From assembly GCA_013368325.1 (NCBI GenBank), contig JAACJK010000110.1:186001-250000 (forward strand): a stretch of 64,000 nucleotides of DNA. The letters are read 5' to 3'. Both the position numbers and the translations under genes were made by a program. The notes under the pieces are model-generated. The model did not search any database, was not told where the DNA came from, and worked only from the letters and a program-made list of their open reading frames with translations. This stretch comes from Ephemerocybe angulata. Its lineage: Eukaryota; Basidiomycota; Agaricomycetes; Agaricales; Psathyrellaceae. Shown here piece after piece: positions 1 through 11,625 of the stretch. Position 1 is the stretch's first letter. Every line of letters starts with the position of its first letter.

Positions 1-48
1 TTAGCCATTACCCTCAGCTGGAAGACCTTCGTTTTTTAACATTTGTAG

Positions 49-1805
49 GGAGACTTCGAACAAGGCCTTGAACGCGATCAACGACATTCAATTGATCCCC
101 TTCCTCATGTCATTCTTGGCCGCAAAACATATCCTGCCCCTCGCTACCGTCACCTCGGCTGCCCAGTGTTTGTATGTCCTGACCGACGATAACTTCCCCG
201 CTATCAAGGAGCTCCGAACGGATGCTGCATACCTGGCGTGTCTCCTCGAGCTTGCCAAATCGGAGGGTGCTACCAACGGAAAGCAGAAGGAGTTGGACAA
301 CAAGGCAGTTGCCCTTAGCGTTCTATCTGCAGGTACGTATGTCCACTTCCGTGTAGCCGAAGCCTACTTAATGAGATATTGCCAGGTATCTTGCGGAATG
401 TTATGCCCATACCTCCCCCGTCTGTCGCCTCGACTCTCGACATGGACAAAGATATCATCCTTCCCCTGCTGCAGCCTGTCATCACCTCGATCTCCCTCCA
501 CGCCATCTCCGACAGCGTTCAGGAACTTCTGCAACGCCAGGTGAGTCCAACTCGCGCTAAACATGCTGGTCTCCGGACTGATGAAATCCCCAGGCAACGG
601 AGCCTTCTTTGGAAAAACTCTCACTCAAGGGTACGCCTCAGTCAGACCACAAGACAGACATCGAGCGTCAGCTGGATTCTCTTGAGGCTCGCTTGCGTAC
701 GGTCCAACTCTCCCTTGAGATTTTGACTGGTGTGTGTGCGACATTGCCTGATCCTGAGTCGGACGTTTCTCCCGACCAGGAAGAAGACGAGGATGAAGAC
801 GAGGACGCGGAGATCGACGAAGGTGCGTCTGGGAACTACTCGAGGTCTCTCCCAATAATGTTGATAACATTTGATAGCTGGTGCAGACGATGCCGAGGGG
901 GGAGACGACGTCGAAATGGACGCCGATGAACCTGAATCCAAAAAATCCGCTAGCCCATCTTTCCTCCCCAACCTCGTCCTTCCCCTTCTCCAGCTTATCC
1001 AGCCTACCGCTCTCTCCTTCCCTCCTCTCTCTTCGCCATCCCCTCACCCTCCTACGACTTCAGCCCTTAGCGCCGTTCACATCAGCGCGCTCGAGTGCTT
1101 GAACAACATCTTCCTTTCCCTCACCATCTCCCCTCCCGAAAATGTCGCAAAGGATGTGCAGAGCGGGGTTTCGGTGTGGAATAGCATTTGGTCTGCTTTG
1201 CAATTGGTTGGAACGCAGACTGGTACAGGCCAGGAGCGCAGGCAGGAGTTCTGGGAAATCGCCGTCGGGGCGTTATGGGGGATCGGAAATGTGTGGAAGG
1301 GAGCGGTCGAGCCGCATGCAGAGCAGGTGCAGGTGCTGATGCAGCTTTGCGACTCGACGTCAGACGAGAGGCTGAGGGTCAAGTGCGTTGGCACTCTTGA
1401 ATGCTTGGCACAGTATCCCACTGCGATCGAACAGAACAAGGTACGAGCGTCTTGACCCATATTTCGCAAATACTTTAACCTAAATTCCTGCGCTTACAGA
1501 ACATCGCGGAGTACTTCCTTGGACTTCTGCCGACGGCTGGGCCTTCGCGCGTTGGAACGGAGCCAATGATCCAGGCCGTGTCTGCTCTCATCGACATATA
1601 CTCGGACGAAACGCTCCCTTACGATGTCAACTTCCGCCAGGGCAACTTTACTTCTGTTCTCGCCTCCAGCCTCGACGGTGTGAAGAAGGCCATCAAGGCC
1701 ATCGACAGGAGGAAGGAGGGCGGGAATGACCTCCGCAGGCGCGGAGATCTGGTTCGGGAGAATCTGGTCGAGTTTATCAAATACCGCAAAAGCCTGAAGT
1801 TATGA
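49..1805 (+). CDS. SYO1: Symportin SYO1 / HEATR3-like ribosomal protein import adaptor, 3' part
   Basis: Syo1 is an ARM/HEAT-repeat adaptor that brings ribosomal proteins uL18 (Rpl5) and uL5 (Rpl11) into the nucleus together. The window opens inside an intron (acceptor TAG at 46-48), so the 5' exons are missing. Visible exons are about 49-332, 386-540, 594-822, 878-1440 and 1500-1805. The first part is hydrophobic helical repeat sequence. A long run of Glu/Asp follows (about 780-920), which fits the acidic loop Syo1 uses to hold Rpl11. Further HEAT-like helices come next, and the protein ends with YRKSLKL. The acidic loop between helical repeats and the C-terminal basic block (DRRKEGGNDLRRRGDLV) support the family. 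The name rests on recognition of layout and sequence, not a search. Confidence 0.72.
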
Positions 1806-2223
1806 GAGCCGCTTCTTCCGCATTTCTTAGGGTAGATATGTTCGTTCTATGTATGACGAATTCCTTGCTTTGGCGACGTCGAGACCGCTGGTCGAATATT
1901 TGACGGACCTTTGGATTATCCTGCGATCGAACACTCAATTGACGGGTACGCTCCCTTGGATTTTTCGGGATATGCTGACCAGCGGGTGCCACTAGATAGG
2001 AAATCTGAAGGGCCTCATGTGGGAAGCATTTTAAGTTAGTTCGACGGCCTCGAGGCCTTGCTCGTAGGCTTCTTTCCGAGTGCACTCCATCGCCAAAATG
2101 ACATGGAGAGTAGGGAAAACAAGTAACCTGATGAAATCCTCCGATTTTGGAAGGGGCGAAGGGGATTTAAATCTGACCATCCTTTGGACCTTCTGCACCT
2201 CTCAACCCTGCAAATCGACCACA
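1806..2223. other. Intergenic: SYO1 3' end and TPR gene promoter
   Basis: 418 bp between two genes on the same strand. No coding frame with plausible splice signals, no repeat and no clear TATA box was seen. Confidence 0.5.
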
Positions 2224-4474
2224 ATGTCCAACGAGACTTCTCCGGACCCTGCTGAGGCAGAGCGCTTGAAAAATCTTGGGAATGACCTTTTTGGCAGGAA
2301 AGACTATCGAGCGGCACACCACAAGTACACCGAGGCTATCAAGAGGGACCCCAATAATGCGATCCTCTATGCCAACCGAGCAGCTACCCTTCTCGGAACT
2401 AAAGAGTATGCCTGCCTTAGCCTTTCTCAGGCATCCCCGACTTTCCTGAACCTGATCATAGATATATGGACGCAGCAGACGACTGCAGGAAGGTTTGAAC
2501 TTGCCTTTGCCTCCCGCCCCTGGATAACTCAACCTTGAACTTTAGGCCCTTGAGATCGACCCCACATACGCGAGAGCATGGGGCAGGCTAGCCGTCGCAA
2601 AGCATGTAAGTACATTTGACGAAACTTGATGACACGTTCTAATGAGCTACGGTGTCGGAAGTCTTTGGCAGATTGGACGGAGTGTTTTCAAGCTTGGCAG
2701 AAAGCACTCGACTGCCTCCCATCCGGGCCCTTGTCACTCGCTGAACAGGCAATGAAGGCCCAATTCACCCAAGGTTTAGCCAGAGCCAGGGCTGCTTCTG
2801 CCAAAGTAGAGTCCACAGTCGATTGGGTCACCGCCAAGACGGAGGCGTCTGGGAGACTCCCATGGGATGTGGCTACCAGTTTGAGAGAGGAAAAGATGAA
2901 AGACGAAGAAGAGTCTTGTGTACGTCTCTATACTCCTAACGTTCGAGAGCCACATTTAACCTAGGGTTGATACTAGGTCTACGTTGTCCACGACGCGTAC
3001 AAGGCAAGGCGCCTTACATTTGTACCTTCATGTCAATTAATCCTTTATCAGGAGCTCAAGTTGGCGCTAGAATATCTTTCTCAAGTAGAGGTCGTCGAAG
3101 ATGTTCAAGGGGGCCACTATCTCAAAGGGCCCGTAGGAGTACGTCCGCCCAGCTTTTTTTTTTTCGACGATTCTGTATGGCTGACGCTCTCTAGGTCACT
3201 GAAGCTTTGACAAACGCTATACTCATGGATGAACGGATCGTCCACTTCAGAAATGGCGACTTCTTCGAGAAAATGCAGAGGCAGTGTGCGTACTGGCTCT
3301 TTCTTGGCTTGGAGGGGCCGAGCTAATGTTTATAAGTAGTGGAATTCGAAAACGAGTATTTCAAAGGATGGTCGGATGACGGTGGGCCATCTCTTGTGAA
3401 GGAGAAGGTAATGGAAAGGCTTCATGAGGAAGGGTGGCAAGCGGTTCGACCGGCCCTTGCGGTGACCGTAAGGTGCGGGCAATGTTCAACCTGTCACTGT
3501 TCAACTCTCATAGACTTTCTCGCTGTGTTCTCAAAGGTCATGGATATATCAAGCGTATATCCGCTCGGCCATGTATGGACATCGCGACTTTGCGCACGAG
3601 ATGTACACGCGCGCATTGGATATTATGGCGTGGGGTCGACAGAAGTGGCCCCACGTCTCCAAGGAAGATAGAGGCGCTATCTTTGAGCGAAGTTTCATGC
3701 GAGGTGTCAAGAAATTGCGCATGCACAACATGATGGCGGTACGAAACATTTTTATGTTTAGATTTTCATCTTTTGACCTAGCACGCTAGACCATTGCGGC
3801 CGATGGCACAACGAGCTCCCCTCACACCTACCAAGACCTCATAGATGCTGCCGGAGACATCATAGAAGACGTGGCTTCGGACCCAGCCTCTCCCACATCG
3901 GACATATGCCAGGGTCATTACGATGGGTATTGGACATACCCCAAGGCCACAGCCTTCAGGTAAGCCCTACAAACGATTCTTGATCCTTGAGTCCAATCCT
4001 GTTTTCAGCGTTCTCGGATGGGCGTACCTTCAAATTGGCCTCCATCCCCCTAAGGACGACTCCGAAGCCGAGAGAAAGGGAAGGGAATTAGTCCTCACCG
4101 CGGCGATGATGTACTACGAGAATGCAGCGGTCAATGTGCCTGAGGATGACGAAAACCATCCCAAGTTTCTTCGGAAGCATCTCGAATGTATGTGCGCTCT
4201 CGAAAAGCCGCTCAAAGAAACCCTTCCTGTGGGTATGCGCATTCAGGAGGCATGCGCAAATGCCATGGTAGTTTGGGGAGCACCCCCATGGCTCGACATG
4301 ATCAAAGAAACATTGGAGGAGGTGACCGCGTTTGATGAAAAGTATCGGAAGGATATTAAGGATGGGAGGTGTACGTTACAATCCGTGGGGAACATCAATT
4401 TCGCAGGTGCAGAGGGATCGAAGACGAAGAAGATTAGTTCCCCCTTTACAATTTGTTTCGTACCGAGTTATTAA
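2224..4474 (+). CDS. TPR-domain protein, intact paralogue (function unknown)
   Basis: I recognise the N-terminal TPR block but not the family as a whole. The start at 2224 (MSNETSPDPAEAERLKNLG) aligns with the start of the second copy at 18971. Exons 1-3 (2224-2405, 2462-2492, from 2546) encode about three TPR helices pairs of the co-chaperone kind (KNLGNDLF, YTEAIKRDPNN, LYANRAA, YMDAADDCRK, ALEIDPTYARAWGRL). The rest is a roughly 400-residue region with no domain I know. It contains the blocks YFKGWSDDGGPSL, WQAVRPALAVTVR, FLRKHLECMCALEKPLKETL and VWGAPPW, all of which recur in the second copy. There are about ten short introns. No signal peptide or membrane segment is visible. Its C-terminus (KTKKISSPFTICFVPSY) differs from that of the second copy, so the last exon may be mis-bounded. 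The closest match in the window is the disrupted gene at 18971-27418. Confidence 0.7.
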
Positions 4475-5191
4475 AGCCTCGCCTTCACGTTTTAGTTTGT
4501 TAAATGACCCTCGTATGTGCCTTCTCCTGAATGTATAGAAACCCTGTGAAATCTACCCTCCTGATTGAACATATGCCTCACTCTGGCGTCTACTCTGAAA
4601 TAGGGGTGTCTGCACCTTATTGGGCTCGACGAGGTTGTGAGTGGGACACATGCATGGGACTTGTTACAGGTACAGCAATTGAAGGACTACATATGCACTT
4701 CATTTGGGAAACCAGGCGACCGGTCTGCTAGGCCCTTTAATTTCCCTGTCATGGCCTAAGCGCCTACGAAAAGCGCCGGTGACGCGTGACGTTATGCGTG
4801 ACAAAAGAAATTCCCGCGCTTCGCCAGGAGACTGTGACCTGGACAACAGCGTTTCGCCTGTTGCAGGCTGGCAATCTACGGCGAAGTTTACGTCTCGCGC
4901 CATCACTTACTCTCTCAAGGCGTCTGCTGAGCGAGAAGCATTCTTTCAAGCACCATTTTCTGCACACATCGTTTTCCCATTTGAGTTTTGCCGTGGTCAG
5001 TTGGTGGTCAGCAGTTGTCGAAGTCCCGTGGACCGTGGTGGCGAGTCCAAATGACTTGAAGCGATAAGGTGGTGTGCGGAGCTCAAGGCTTATTCAAACC
5101 GAGTAAGTATATGCGAGAGCAGTTGCTTTACAAGGTCACAGTACCTGACTGACTGTGCCGAGTCGACCCTTCGCTGGTAGCTTAGACTATC
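4475..5191. other. Intergenic: TPR gene to NACHT gene
   Basis: 717 bp. Several overlapping frames are open here, but none shows family features or splice continuity. I see no gene, tRNA or repeat. Confidence 0.45.
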
Positions 5192-8100
5192 ATGGAGGTG
5201 TTAGCGCATCCTTCAGGTGAGTTATGTGCATGTTAAGGATGCAGCGCCCAGTGACTGATTGATCTTCACCTTAGAGGCATACCCCGTTCCGTCTGGTGGA
5301 CATGTCCTGACGGGGGCCCACGATTTCTCTATCAACCGGGCAACGTTCGTCACGGTGGGCAGAGATAACATTACGAACATCTATCCCCCCGCGCTCGGAT
5401 CGCCGGATGGTACGTCGACCCATGATATCGCCTGTAACCTTTTTGATGGTATAGGTAGACCGGGAAGAGATACTGAACTGGCTGAAAGGCCACAGCTATC
5501 GCGCCATTCACCGATCTGCTTTCGACACGCGCACGGCGGGCACAGGAACGTGGTTTGTCGAAAGCATCGAATTTGTCGAGTTTGTGAATGGTACACAAGT
5601 CATCTTGTGGGCAACCGGGTTGCGTGAGTTTAGTAGCTAGGGTACCTGTGTAGTCAAGTTGCTGACTGTCCCTCCAGCGGGTTCCGGGAAGACGATTCTT
5701 GCGTGAGTTTCAAAATTTGTCGAGATTCACTGATCATGTAATCGATGAGCCGTTCGCTCTAGATCCTTCTCGATTGAGTATCTCGAGAACAATTTCTCCT
5801 CAAGCGTGGGGGTTGCCATTGTGTATGCATATCTGCGATACAGCGAAAAGCCCTCCCTTCGTGACATCGTCGCTGGGTTGCTGAGCCAACTCGTTGCTTC
5901 CCATGATTCGGCCTGTGCATGCATTCAGCCCGCATACCGTCGATGCAGTCCGCTGAAAGAGGTTCTATCAAGCTCTGAGGCGATCAAACTGCTTCACACT
6001 GCGTGCATGGTCACATATTTCCACCGAAAATACGGTAGAAATATCATGGAAATAGTCAATATATTTCCACCCTATTTCCGGATGAAGTAGTCTGGAGAAA
6101 TCACAACATTATTCTTACCATATTTCGCCCCGAGAATAGCAAGTAAATACTGAATATGATTTGTTGGTTTTCTGTGCTCAAATTGGGAAGTCGATTGCAT
6201 ATATACATCGATATTTCTGGCTTGAAATAGGTTAGAAATATGAAATCCATATTTACAGGCTACTTCTTATAGAAATAATGTAGAAATACTTCGAGTATTT
6301 CCACAGTATTTCCACGTTATTTTCTCCTGAAATAGCGCACCACCCACGCAGTGTCAAGATGTGGTCGCCCGGTTTTCTCAAGTATTCGTAGTCATTGATG
6401 GACTCGATGAAGTCGATGACATTGTGAAAGAAGGGCTCTTACAAGCCTTGCTTTCTCTAAATGTCAACATTCTCATCACCTCCCGCCCACTCGACCTCTT
6501 TAGAGAGCGTTATACCCCCAATGCCTTCCACATGTCTATCCAGGCTCGGACCGAGGATATAGGCCTATATGTTGCCGAAAAAATCAAACTCAGTGCTAGG
6601 CTCGCGGCCATAGTATCTAGCAACCCGGACGTCGCCGAACAACTGAGTTCTCTCGTTAAGGAGAAGTCAAGAGGAATGTGAGTGGTTATCGTGAATACTC
6701 TCGGAGTCATGAAATTTTGAAAGCTAATGATTTCCCTGCGAGGATAGGTTCCTCCTAGCACGACTCCAGATGGAACTGGTCCTTAAGCGCTCGAACAGTG
6801 TCAAATCTTTGATGAAAGCACTGGAAGGCTTGCCTTCTGGTGTGGACGATATGTATCGAGAAACTCTCCGACGGATTAATGCGCAACCGGAAGAAGATGT
6901 TTCAATTGCCCATCGCGTGTTCATTTGGCTCCTCTATTTTCTTCGCCCTATTCAGGTTGAGGAGCTTCAGCACGCCCTGGCAACTTCATTGGAAACATTG
7001 GAATTTGACAAGGACGACATCGTTCCTATGCCCTTGGTGCTGTCGGTATGCGGTGGTCTTGTCACAGTGGAAACTAAGACCAACGTCGTACGGTTCATCC
7101 GTAAGTGCTACGTTTCACTACGGGAATTGTGTATTGAACTGATGTCTCCACCAGACTACACTACGAAAGAGTATATGCTTACGAACGCCCTTCACCTATT
7201 CAAGTTCCAAGATCCCCAGGTTTTCATTGCTGCTACGTGTGCTGCCTATGCTAAATCTACTTCCAAAGGCATGGACGAAGAGGCTGCTCGCCGTACCTCT
7301 GGGCTTCTAGAATACACAGAGTACTACCTAGGGGAACATGCAAGCGCCTGCGCTGACCGGAAGGTGACCCACCCCGCAATCACTTCCCTCCTCTCAGATT
7401 ACAAAGGCATCCCTCTTCTCAGTTACACCATCAACACTCCCGGGAAAACCTCGAGTCGGCATTGGTCTTCAAATCCCCCCAATCTAGCTGCAGCCTGGGG
7501 ACTGTCCGACTACATTGTAACTCAGAACACCCCATATCCAAAGGGCTATAAGCTCTCTCCTTTTCATATCGCTGCTCGATGCGGACATCTGGAGGCTCTT
7601 TGCAGTCTTCTCTCGACATACACTGTAGATGAAGACCTGACTGATGTCAACGGGAATACTCTGCTTCATGATGCAGTCCACTATGGTCGCCGAAGTTTGC
7701 TTCCTTTTTTGTTATCTCACGAGAGCACCAGTAAGTCCCCTTTCCCCAATATACATGAAGATTGACCTGAATTTAACCAATCTGTATTTCAGAGGGCGAC
7801 ATTAACACTCAAAATAACCTCGGCGTAACTCCACTGATGGTCGCCTGCACCCGAGGATCAGGAGGAGACGATGCGTTAGAAGTAGCCCACCTCCTCGCCG
7901 CACACCCGTCCATTGAACCAAACCTGCAAGACACTAGGGGTAGAAACGTGTTTTTCTATGCCTGCGGTCATCCCACAGACGCCCTCGCCAATATGTTGAT
8001 CACCATATTTCCAAATCTCGAAGTGGACAACCGCGACCAACTTACGAAGAGAACTGCATTCATGGAAGCATGTCTCCACGGCATGGAAAGTGTTGTATCC

Positions 8101-8961
8101 TGGTTTCTGTCGCGCAGCCGCAAAAGCGACCCTCCCTTTCTCCAGCAGACGAATACGAAAGGGAAGACCGCCCTTCAGCAGGTTTTGGTGAAGCGGGGAT
8201 TGAATCGCGACGAAATCGTTCCGCTCCCTGTAGTGGAGATACTGTCAAAGCATGGAGGATGTTTGCCTGACATCTACACCTCTGGAAAGTTGCACGGTAT
8301 CTATGGGGTGGAACAAACGTCGGACGACAGCGTCACGACGATGGACATAAACCTTGAAGACGTTCACCGGGGGTACGGACAAGGCAGGACAGCGCTGATG
8401 TTGGTGTCCGAGCACTATTCATTCGCTGTTAACTATCTTCTCTCCCGACCGACGATCGATACAGCCTGCGTCAACTCACAAGACGACGATGGTCGGTCGG
8501 CACTTATGTTTGCCTGCTTTTACGGGAACACCTATGCAATCAAGGCTCTGCTCGCATCTCCACTAGTGGATATCCATCTTCGGGACCATGACGGCCTTTC
8601 CGCGTTGGAGTATTCCCTCGGCTACATTCAACGCCAGTCCAACCCGCTGTCCTTTTCGAATGCTCCTTCCATCCTTGACCATCCGTCGTGGAATCCGTCC
8701 AGCATCCGTAAGGCTGTATTCACCATTGTGCAAAACGAAGACATATCCGCATGGTCCTTCTCCAGGTTACTTGAGCACGAGCGGGCGAGGGGATCCTTTA
8801 AATGGGATTTGGAGTTAGGGGACCCAGATACTATCCTTCTGGTGCTACATGCAGCCCATAGATATCCATCCGTGTTCCTGGACATTGTTTTGGTCCACTG
8901 TTTAATTTCGCACGAACCCTCGGACGTAATCTCTTCCCGTGTAGATAGACTCTTCCTATGA
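5192..8961 (+). CDS. NACHT-ankyrin STAND (NLR-like) protein, interrupted by a MITE
   Basis: NACHT/STAND NTPases are fungal NLR-like switches; many act in non-self recognition or cell death, and the role of this one is not known. The chosen start is 5192 (MEVLAHPS), spliced from 5216 to 5275. Order of parts: an N-terminal block typical of basidiomycete NACHT proteins (GGHVLTGAHDFSINRATF); a linker with NWLKGHSYRAIHRSAF; Walker A GLPGSGKTILA, assembled across two introns near 5640-5760; Walker B VFVVIDGLDEVDD near 6380-6420; a winged-helix-like region (LEGLPSGVDDMYRETLRRI, then PIQVEELQHALA); and about seven ankyrin-like repeats from about 7555 to 8630 (for example GRTALMLV, GRSALMFACFYGN). A 357-bp foldback element lies between the two Walker motifs (5997-6353). 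If it is not spliced out, the frame stops inside it and the gene is broken. Introns are short and otherwise normal. Family call is firm; functionality is open. Confidence 0.75.
5997..6353. mobile_element. Foldback MITE inserted in the NACHT gene
   Basis: A 357-bp AT-rich insert. Its ends are CACTGCGTG at 5997 and CACGCAGTG ending at 6353, and it is flanked by TCA on both sides (5994-5996 and 6354-6356), which reads as a 3-bp target-site duplication. The inverted arms stay alignable for about 95 bp with mismatches: both carry TGGT, TATTTC, GAAAATA, repeated GGAAATA and GAAGTAG in the same order. No coding potential. Removing the insert plus one TCA joins the reading frame without change (AIKLLQDVVARFSQ), so the insertion is secondary. 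The 3-bp duplication suits PIF/Harbinger-type mobilisation, but TCA is not the usual TWA, so the superfamily is not settled. Confidence 0.8.
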
Positions 8962-9062
8962 CAGCGATTCTTCCTTCAGCCACTTGGGTGGTCCCGAAAT
9001 GACTGAAATGTACACGTAGAATTTAAGCGCCCATCGTTAGTCGAAAGGAATTGCTGGGATAT

Positions 9063-9693
9063 TTAGGCCAACTCAGCCGTGCACTCTATCTCGACGTCCG
9101 CTTTGAAAGGCAGCGATGCGACTCCTACGCATGTCCTAGCGGGCATCTTGTCCTTGTCGAAGAACTGTGGATGAGAAATGGCATTGCAAATTTGCACCAC
9201 CGTGACTGATCAGGATGGAGTTGATCGACGGTCGTTTATTCAAATTGACGCTCACCTCGGCATAGGCTTCGTTCATCTCTCCAAATTTCTCGAAGTCTGT
9301 GATATAGATATTCACCTTGACAATGTGTTGGAGCGAGGATCTAGCGGCTTTGAGCACGATTTCGAGATTGCGGAGGGCAGCGCGCTATCAGCATGGCATC
9401 AAAGAGCCTCGAAATGTTATACCGGCGAGAAATAGAATGGGCTAACCGTTTGCTCCTTAATCCCTCCCTCCACGAGCTTCCACTCTCGAGTAATGCCAAT
9501 ATTGCCTGAAGCAAATACGAAGCCTTTCGATATGGTTGCTTGAGCTAGGGGAGATCAAGATGAGATGCAAATGAAATGTTAGATGGCGGATGGCATCGGC
9601 CTCGGTCTGGTCTTGAAAGCTTGATCTTTAAAGATACGAACAGAAAACGGGGAGGGGTGCTATGGCATCCTCTGTGAATACAATCTCAGGCAT
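9063..9693 (-). CDS. RidA/YjgF/YER057c-family protein
   Basis: RidA proteins hydrolyse reactive enamine/imine intermediates made by PLP enzymes and act in cytosol or mitochondria. The start at 9693 gives MPEIVFTEDAIAPLPVF, and splicing then restores SQATISKGFVFASGNIGI, the usual N-terminal strand region. Downstream are the family blocks EQTALRNLEIVLKAA, VKVNIYITDF and NEAYAEFF. The C-terminal half has the signature PARTCVGVASLPFKADVEIE, whose Arg is the substrate-binding residue in known RidA. The stop is at 9063. There are about three introns. The protein is about 125 residues, the normal size. The gene converges on the NACHT gene, 101 bp away. Whether it keeps deaminase activity cannot be told by eye. 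Confidence 0.82.
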
Positions 9694-9762
9694 TTTCGGG
9701 TAGATGGTGATGTTAGGGAGGTCGAAGGTCGAGTTTGAGATCTCTGGAGGACAGTCCTCCAT

Positions 9763-9851
9763 GGGCACGTGGCGCAACGGTTAGCGCATCTGATTCCAGC
9801 GTTGTGTTCTTCGCTTCCAGAAGGTTATCCGTTCAAATCGGGTCGAGCTCA
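9763..9851 (+). tRNA. tRNA-Trp (anticodon CCA) with a short intron
   Basis: The D arm GTGGCGCAACGGTTAGCGCA, the anticodon arm TCTGATTCCAG, the segment AGAAGGTT and the T arm CCGTTCAAATCGG follow the eukaryotic tRNA-Trp pattern closely. About 16 nt extra sit just after the anticodon (about 9801-9816), the standard place for a nuclear tRNA intron. The acceptor arms GGGCACG and CGAGCTC pair with one mismatch (A-A) and one G-U. Discriminator base A is at 9851, and a TTTT tract at 9854-9857 could end Pol III transcription. The acceptor mismatch and an imperfect anticodon stem leave some chance of a degraded copy. Confidence 0.72.
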
Positions 9852-10349
9852 TATTTTGCACCAGTTAACTTGAAGTTTGAACGGCCAAGTTGCTTGCTTT
9901 TTATTTACTGAACTTTAGAGTCTAGAGCATTCATGGTATTCATGGACTCGAGCAAGGTAGATTTCGCACTGCAGCCCAGCAATTAACTGTAGGATCTGTA
10001 GGGTTGAGTGTAAAAAGATACCCAAGTGACCTCCATATGAACTCAGTGTACCTTTCCTTTCCAATAAGACACGGTACGTGCCCGTCCGAGTCGACATGAG
10101 ACCGGTCACCAAGGGGAGTGGAGAGATGGCTTTGATGGAGGACGCTTTGTAAGCCCCTGTCAATGATCAGATCGCCGTTACCAGCGACGAGAAGCGCCTG
10201 TTTGAACCTGCCGGCACAGGTCGGTGGCTCGATTCAAGTTTAATCCACTCTTCCACCTCTCACTCGTTTCTCTTTTTCTGCTCTCTTCTATTCTTCCGCA
10301 AAATCCACCGATACCTGCAACATTCATCCGACAAGAAACCCGAATCATC
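9852..10349. other. Intergenic: tRNA to copper transporter
   Basis: About 500 bp holding the presumed promoter of the Ctr gene. A minus-strand frame at 9915-10163 (82 codons) has no recognisable family feature and I do not call it a gene. Confidence 0.45.
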
Positions 10350-11625
10350 ATGGGGGAAGGGCAACCTTTGGTCCTACACTGGAGTTGGAACAGCGAACAC
10401 GTTCTCTTCTCATTTATCGTCGTCCGAGGCCCTTTGAGCTTTGGCTTGGCCTCGTTAATGCTTATCGTGTTTTGCGTAACCGAGCGGTACGTCAGGAACT
10501 GTGGCCACCTCGGCACCATTGCTGCCTTGTCTTGTCTTGGGAATTGACACAGTGGTTCTTTTTGCTTTGATTTTCTCATCCAGAATTATCACCTCGTATC
10601 ATGAGTCTTCGAACGCAGCGTATCCTCAGAACTCGAACCGATGGAGAGTAGCCCTCCGGAAGAGCCTACTTTATTGGATAGCAATGGTCTTTAGACTGTA
10701 CGTCCCTTCGTTGGTGCTTAGCGCCGATATCAGAGCTCTCCCACTTACTTTCATCCATCCAGGTTTTATATGCTCGCAGCTATGACATTCAACATGGGGT
10801 AAGAGCCTAATACCCTACCATGAAGCCCTTCACTCACCATTTAAACAGATTGATTCTCGTTATCGCAAGTACCCCTCACACAACCACCTTCCATTCCACT
10901 TACCCCAGACCTCATACAGGCAACCTCCCTCGCCACCACCCAACTCTTCCTCGACCTCCGCTCAAAACCGCACCTCACCCACCACTCAACTCAGTACGTC
11001 CCCCTCCCACCCCCACATATAAGCTTCTAACCCTCAAACAAGCCTCCACGACTTCACGGAAGCCGATAGCAGCACCGACGCCGAGCCTCTCCTCTACCAA
11101 CCCCGCTCCAGCACGGGTAGCGCTTCCCGGGGCCAAGGCCCACACCCCCACTCTTCCTCCGGCTCCACCTTCGTCGCCCTCGAATCCATGACGCCCACCC
11201 CGCCCACAACACGTCCACGATCCAAATCAAAACCAGACGACATCTTCATCCATCCCGCCGAATCGAACGTCGCCCGCGCGGACCTCCTTGCCATGCAGCT
11301 CGGGCTCGCAGGCGACACTGAGCGCGTGTCCAAGCTCCCTGAGTACTCTCCTGTGGGGCCGGAGGGGACGTCGAAGAATTGGGAGGTGGGCCGGGGCCGC
11401 GACGTGGCAAGGGAGCTTCTCCTCAATCCGGGGCATAAGCAAAACGCCAGCGTTACTGCGACTCCGAAGCCCCAGCAGCCCCGGCCACCGAATAGTGGGC
11501 ATGGGCAGCTTCACCAGCGATCGGGGTCATTTCAGATAGGCGCCCACTCTGATTCAGAAAGCGCTTCGGAAGATGAGAGTGAAGACGATGGGAGACCGAA
11601 TGAAACGAGAAATCTTGTGCGTTGA
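10350..11625 (+). CDS. Ctr-family copper transporter
   Basis: Ctr proteins are trimeric channels that import Cu(I). The start at 10350 (MGEGQPLVLHW) is followed by HWSWNSEHVLF, like the HW/F motif that opens Ctr domains, and then a first membrane helix (FGLASLMLIVFCVTE). After a loop, the second helix carries the MxxxM pore motif as FYMLAAMTFNMG (from about 10763), followed by GLILVIA and the third segment NLIQATSLATTQLFLDL. Exons are about 10350-10486, 10584-10697, 10763-10798, 10849-10867 and 10909-10990, then the long last exon to 11625. The last exon is a low-complexity Ser/Pro/Asp-rich cytosolic tail of about 180 residues, longer than in small Ctr proteins. No N-terminal Met-rich cluster is seen, so plasma membrane versus vacuole cannot be decided. 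Confidence 0.62.

Noticed and set aside
9915..10163. 82-codon minus-strand frame between the tRNA and the copper transporter
   Set aside because: No similarity to RidA or another family that I can see; too short to support alone.
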